The position numbers and the translations under genes are program-made. From an uncultured Lachnospiraceae bacterium (GTDB lineage: Bacteria > Bacillota > Clostridia > Lachnospirales > Lachnospiraceae), in NCBI GenBank assembly GCA_934418055.1, contig CAKRWX010000090.1, positions 1 to 8,612 of the forward strand: 8,612 nt of DNA, in the 5' to 3' direction. Positions 4,997-8,612 of this stretch are shown here, piece by piece (positions within the stretch are counted from its first letter, which is position 1; each line of letters opens with the position of its first letter). The notes below the pieces were generated by a model. It had not been told where the DNA came from and made no database searches. It was given only the letters and a program-made list of their open reading frames with translations.

Positions 4997-6931
4997 TTAG
5001 TTGTTTGATGAATCCCACTTTTCCGGACTTATGATGTCCAATTCAGCAAGACTTCTCAATGTATTAAGTTTCTCCAGTTGCTTTTCATTTAAGTTTAATA
5101 ACGACATATATGATTCGATTGTTTCTTTTTTCTTGGCATGTATCAGCTTATGGACTGGGTTTAGTACCAGTATCAGATTTGAATATTTGTCATTTCCCCC
5201 TCTTGATAGTGGAATTTTATGATGGCAGTGAATCTCTGTAATGTCTAAGAATGCAATTCCTGTAACACCACATTTTCCTGCTTGCCCCGCAAAGAGCGAG
5301 AGTCTGTTATCATTATATTCCACACTTCTACCCCTAACTGGGTTGGAGGCCATGAGATTAAGCAAATCTGAGTTAGCAAATGTAAGTTTTTCATGCTTTG
5401 TTGTCCTGCCTTCGGCTGTATACAGGTTTGCGCTCTTTTTCTTACCAAGCGGATTATGGTGAGCACAAAAGTAAATAGGTAACAACGCAGTGCCGTTAAC
5501 TTTAGGTACTCTGTATGCTTTACCATATCTCTTGTAGTCGTCAGAGTGCTTGTCCATTCTTCCTATTTCCGGATGTAAACGGTTATAGATAGCCCTGAAC
5601 GTCCTGTGGTGTATCTGTTGGCAGTCTTCACTTATATGAGTCGCAATCTGGTAGTATTGATGTACTCCTCTAATAAGAGAGTTGTACTTAGATATTTCCG
5701 AACGAATGATGTCCGGGTCACCGGCATGTTCGATGGTTTTTACCTGCTCGCGAATAGTCTTTACGGTTCGTTCAATTGCTTTGTCACACATGTGCGATTC
5801 CACAGTAAACGTATTCCGTTTAGGTACAGCTTTGAATGTAAATCCAAGGAATTCACCTCTCTTCTTTCGAAGATTAGTAATTTTGGTTTTTTCATCCGAG
5901 ACTTCAAGGCGAAGCCTCTTTTTCAACCATTCTTTAGACGCATACATGACCTTGCTCGCATCCTCATATGTAGCACAGAGGATCCTCACATCATCAGCAT
6001 ATCGAATTACGTGCAGTTCTTTAAGGTTAGTCTTACGCATTTCTCTAAAGGCACTTCCTTTACTGGGAGTCCCATTAGGGGCTGCTCCTCCTTTCCACTT
6101 AGTGGTTAGGGGATGTTCGCTCCACTGGCTTTCCATGTGCCAGTCGAAATCATTGAGACAGATGTTCGCCAAGAGTGGTGAAATGATACCACCTTGTGGA
6201 GTACCCTTCGTTGGCTCAACAATGCTTCCATCGGGCATCTGTATCTTTGCTTTCAGTATCTTTTTGATAATACATAAGAGTTGCTTATCTCGAATTCCCA
6301 TGTTCCACATTTGTCTTATGAGAATGGTGTGATCAACATTATCAAAGAAACCTTTAATGTCAATTTCCACCATATAGTACAGATGCGACCTCTGTATGTA
6401 CCGCGTCACGTCATTTACTGCGTTTTCGGCACTTCTAAGGGGTCTAAATCCATAACTATGTTCAAAGAACTTTGCTTCACAAATGGGTTCTAAAACTTGT
6501 AGGATACACTGTTGTATTAGTCTGTCCCAAATACATGGGATACCTAATGGGCGAGTTTTTCCATTCGGCTTTGGTATCTCGACACGTCTAACCAGGCGCG
6601 GATTGTAGTTGGATAGGATATTTCGAACTTTACGAATTACCTCATCAGACTCCAACTTTTCAATATCCTGCATCGAAAGTTTGTCGGTTCCAGGAGTTTT
6701 GCTCCCTGTATTCCTTTTGATGCACCTATAGGCCATGGCTATATTTTCTTCTGACGTTATTATTGTCATTAACCTGTCAAATATTTGACCGTCACAGCTT
6801 TGTTGGTACAATTCATCCAATTTCGTTTGCATACCGTAGTATTCTGTGAAACGTAGTTTATTAACCTTTTTCTTTTTCCTGACAGCCTGTTTATATTCCG
6901 TGGGCTGTCGTTGTGCTTGCTTGCCATCCAT
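4997..6931 (-). CDS. ltrA: Group II intron-encoded reverse transcriptase/maturase with HNH endonuclease domain
   Basis: Multifunctional protein that helps the intron splice and copies it into DNA target sites. The 644 residues contain a basic N-terminus (KKKKVNK, 19-25) and then the RT fingers/palm: RRVEIPKPNGKTRPLGIP (115-132), SYGFRPLRSAENAV (159-172), VEIDIKGFFDNVDH with catalytic D191 (188-201), GTPQGGIISPLLANI (243-257), and YADD (311-314) with the other two catalytic aspartates. The maturase (X) domain follows (about 380-470). A C-terminal HNH domain has CGVTG (554-558), CHHKIPLSRGGND (569-581), N585 and H594/H598. No frameshift or internal stop is seen. The ATG at 6929-6931 has GGAGGTGA (6938-6945) six bases upstream. 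ltrA is used as the generic symbol; it is not an orthologue claim. Confidence 0.96.
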   Translation of the reverse strand: MDGKQAQRQPTEYKQAVRKKKKVNKLRFTEYYGMQTKLDELYQQSCDGQIFDRLMTIITSEENIAMAYRCIKRNTGSKTPGTDKLSMQDIEKLESDEVIRKVRNILSNYNPRLVRRVEIPKPNGKTRPLGIPCIWDRLIQQCILQVLEPICEAKFFEHSYGFRPLRSAENAVNDVTRYIQRSHLYYMVEIDIKGFFDNVDHTILIRQMWNMGIRDKQLLCIIKKILKAKIQMPDGSIVEPTKGTPQGGIISPLLANICLNDFDWHMESQWSEHPLTTKWKGGAAPNGTPSKGSAFREMRKTNLKELHVIRYADDVRILCATYEDASKVMYASKEWLKKRLRLEVSDEKTKITNLRKKRGEFLGFTFKAVPKRNTFTVESHMCDKAIERTVKTIREQVKTIEHAGDPDIIRSEISKYNSLIRGVHQYYQIATHISEDCQQIHHRTFRAIYNRLHPEIGRMDKHSDDYKRYGKAYRVPKVNGTALLPIYFCAHHNPLGKKKSANLYTAEGRTTKHEKLTFANSDLLNLMASNPVRGRSVEYNDNRLSLFAGQAGKCGVTGIAFLDITEIHCHHKIPLSRGGNDKYSNLILVLNPVHKLIHAKKKETIESYMSLLNLNEKQLEKLNTLRSLAELDIISPEKWDSSNN

Positions 6932-6945
6932 TGGTTATCACCTCC

Positions 6946-7680
6946 ATTTCTGAAGATGCCTCTTTTTGGCTTACTCACATCCAATGTTCTAATGTATATA
7001 GATTTCAATGTTACATTGACTTGTGGCCATTGCTCCTTCTCCCATTACAGGAGATATCATCACTTCGACCACTACTTTTCAGCACCAATTCAGCAGCTTA
7101 TTGTTCTTCGTCTGCTTGTACGACTTCGTCGTATTTGATACCTTTCCAAGTTCCGATAAATCTATCTTTTCATATCTACTTAGGTGTTTCCTATAGACCT
7201 GTTGGCTTGTTGTGCGCCTGCCGCACATAAGGTTTTTCATAGTTCGCGATTTTTACTAGACCTCACCAACGCCTCGCTCAGAGACAAATGCTTTCGCATT
7301 CTCGCCAGTTTAGACCCGTACATTCGGAAATTCGTCAGTTCCTTCGACAGAACATTCTCACCATATAGATTTTATAGACCCCCGGCATATCGTTTCCCAT
7401 GTGTTTTTCGTACTAATTTCAGACGGGCGGACTCTAGCCACTTTTGTACCAGTCATACTAAAAGTATTTACTAAACATTTAGGTACTTCTTCTGCCGACC
7501 TCTGCGAGCTCTCAGACAAAGCAATTTTCATCGCAATGCCTGTCGCGGTCTTAGGGGTAGTCCTTCAAGAGGGTTATCCACCAAAGGGCGGCTCTATCAT
7601 TTGACTACTCGACTTATCAGTTTACAACTGCTAAAATTAAGCAACTGTACGCGCACTTTTCATACGCGAACTTGTCGCAC
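6946..7680 (-). ncRNA. Group II intron 5' RNA (domains I-III and start of IV)
   Basis: This 735-base stretch has no gene. It begins with GUGCG at the 5' splice site and should hold domain I (exon-binding sites), II and III. Clear local hairpins on the intron RNA include UGUGCG/CGCACA around 5 bases (7211-7227) and UACGAC/GUCGUA around 3 bases (7119-7133). Domain boundaries and exon-binding sites were not firmly assigned. The upstream recD2 frame runs 14 codons into the intron and stops at TAA (7637-7639), so unspliced mRNA gives a truncated helicase. Confidence 0.8.
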
Positions 7681-8612
7681 CACTTCCCTGGGATTTATGG
7701 ATGGTGATGGCGTAGGCCAGTTCCAGTTCTTCTAACTGTTTGAAGCTGTATTCCACCATTTTCCCCTCGTCAAATTCCACGGTCAGTTCTTCCGTGAACA
7801 GGTTGATCTCCCGGATGATCCCCGTATCGCCATTGAAAACGCCGCTTCCCTTATCCATGGGGATTCCATATTTATTCCGCACTTCCCACTCCATCTGATA
7901 ATTGTTCTTGATCTGCATCACCTTATCTCCCAGACGGAATGTGATGCCTCCGATCTCTTTTTCCGGTTTTGCCTTATCTGGTGGGTTTAAAAAAGACTGC
8001 AATATGGTATTCAGCCGCTCCACCCCCAGTGCCCCTTTTCGCATAGGTGTCATGATCTGGATGTCAAATGGCTTGGCGTTCACGTAACCGGGCAGCTTCT
8101 GGGTGATGAGCGTCAGCATGGCGCTGATGATGGCGTCCGGGTTTTCCCGGCGGATAAAAAGGAAATCCCGGCTCCGCTTGGCAAGATCCACCCGCTCCCC
8201 CTCATTGATCTTATGGGCATTGACAATGATATCGCTCTCCGCTGCCTGACGGAAAATATGGGTCAGCTTCACCACATTGAACTGCTCGGAGGCGATCATG
8301 TCTTTTAATACATTTCCCGGTCCTACCGATGGAAGCTGGTTCACATCCCCTACCAGGATCAGTCGGGTTCCCACATTGACCGCTTTTAATAGATTCTGCA
8401 TCAGCTGGATATCTACCATGGACATCTCATCAATGATGATCACGTCTGCGTCCAGTGGATTCTCCTCGTTCCGCTCAAAATGCATGCTGCTGGTGTCATC
8501 GCCCTCTCCCGGCGTTCCGGTCAGTTCCAGCAACCGGTGGATGGTCTTGGCCTCGTAGCCTGTGGCCTCTGTCATACGCTTGGCAGCGCGGCCTGTAGGG
8601 GCCGCCAAAAAG
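7681..8612 (-). CDS. recD2: recD2 exon 1 (5' end outside the window): RecD2-type ATP-dependent DNA helicase
   Basis: SF1B 5'-3' DNA helicase of the RecD2 family, which acts in DNA repair and replication-fork maintenance without RecBC. The visible 310 codons begin [15 protein letters not shown] (motif Ia). They continue with [12 protein letters not shown] (motif II, Walker B), [19 protein letters not shown] (motif III), [10 protein letters not shown] (motif IV), and [15 protein letters not shown] plus a split Glu codon (motif V). Walker A and the N-terminal region lie past the right edge; the family is usually about 700-850 residues, so roughly half is missing. The intron begins after the G of the Glu codon. 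Read without splicing, the frame would add 14 foreign residues and stop, losing motif VI. Codon use is more G/C-rich than in the intron. Confidence 0.94.

Larger units (their letters stand above)
4849..7680 (-). mobile_element. Group II intron inserted in recD2 (2832 nt)
   Basis: The element starts GTGCG (7676-7680), matching the group II 5' consensus GUGYG. It ends in AT (4849-4850), matching the 3' AY rule. It lies in the same orientation as recD2. From the 5' end it contains about 735 nt of structured RNA (domains I-III and the start of IV), an open reading frame for reverse transcriptase/maturase in domain IV (4997-6931), a 34-nt domain V (4898-4931) and a domain VI with a bulged A (4856). 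Removal fuses the host codons cleanly. Its base composition is more A/T-rich than the recD2 exons, consistent with arrival by transfer. The protein's HNH domain suggests DNA-level retrohoming. The RNA class is probably IIB with a chloroplast-like RT; this is a recollection-based guess. Confidence 0.95.

Noticed and set aside
4707..5018. Minus-strand open frame of 103 codons over the 3' end of the intron and exon 2.
   Set aside because: It runs through domain V and VI RNA and is out of frame with recD2; the RNA structure explains the stretch.
5606..6332. Long plus-strand open frames opposite the intron maturase (167 and 216 codons).
   Set aside because: They lie antisense to a clear reverse transcriptase, have no ribosome site and have no recognisable protein pattern.
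7460..7466. Candidate exon-binding site 1 in intron domain I: UACUUU (intron bases 215-220) against exon end GAAGUG, and candidate EBS2 UGGGA (intron bases 282-286) against exon UCCCA.
   Set aside because: The first needs two terminal G-U pairs, and the order of the two sites is opposite to the usual EBS2-before-EBS1 order. Without folding domain I, neither can be assigned.
4643..8612. recD2 as a pseudogene broken by insertion.
   Set aside because: The insertion has intact group II ends, catalytic domains and maturase, and excision restores motif V in frame, so a split functional gene is more likely.
1..8612. CRISPR arrays, tRNA or rRNA genes, phage genes or a toxin-antitoxin pair.
   Set aside because: I saw no regularly spaced repeats, no tRNA-like cloverleaf, no rRNA segment and no protein pattern for these.

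Overview
The window looks like a chromosomal piece of a low-to-moderate GC Firmicute, most likely a clostridial relative such as a Lachnospiraceae member. This is inferred from strong AGGAGG ribosome binding sites, near-consensus TTGACA/TATAAT promoters, the rpmG-secE-nusG-rplK-rplA-rplJ-rplL order, a four-Cys-pair ComF protein and a RecD2-type helicase. No species can be named from the sequence alone. Every gene lies on the minus strand, so the biological order runs from the right end to the left end.

Right part (about 4643-8612): recD2, whose N-terminal half lies outside the window, is split by a 2832-nt group II intron (4849-7680). The intron encodes a 644-residue reverse transcriptase/maturase with a C-terminal HNH nuclease domain. 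It sits exactly inside helicase motif V. Removing GTGCG...GATAT rejoins the frame to give HKSQGSEYPAV. Domain V (34 nt), domain VI with a bulged A, and the RT active site all look intact, so this appears to be a live, self-splicing retroelement. Downstream, comF (phosphoribosyltransferase-fold competence protein) probably shares the recD2 transcript.

Middle and left part (about 256-3775): a strong promoter next to the comF stop starts rpmG (L33)-secE-nusG-rplK (L11)-rplA (L1). A second strong promoter after rplA drives rplJ (L10)-rplL (L7/L12) through an L10-leader RNA and an attenuator hairpin. Two near-identical structured motifs lie just upstream of rplK and rplA. They resemble the L1-binding site of 23S rRNA and are probably L1 autorepression sites, one per cistron. 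A strong intrinsic terminator closes the operon after rplL.

Left edge (1-242): a cold-shock protein gene, cut by the window end, has its own consensus promoter. Its leader of about 120 nt holds a perfect 16-bp AU-rich hairpin followed directly by U7. That is terminator-like architecture between promoter and start codon, suggesting attenuation, possibly relieved by the cold-shock protein itself.

Together the window holds ribosome and transcription-factor genes under several layers of RNA-based feedback (L1, L10, possibly Csp), next to a DNA-repair/uptake pair invaded by a retrotransposing intron.
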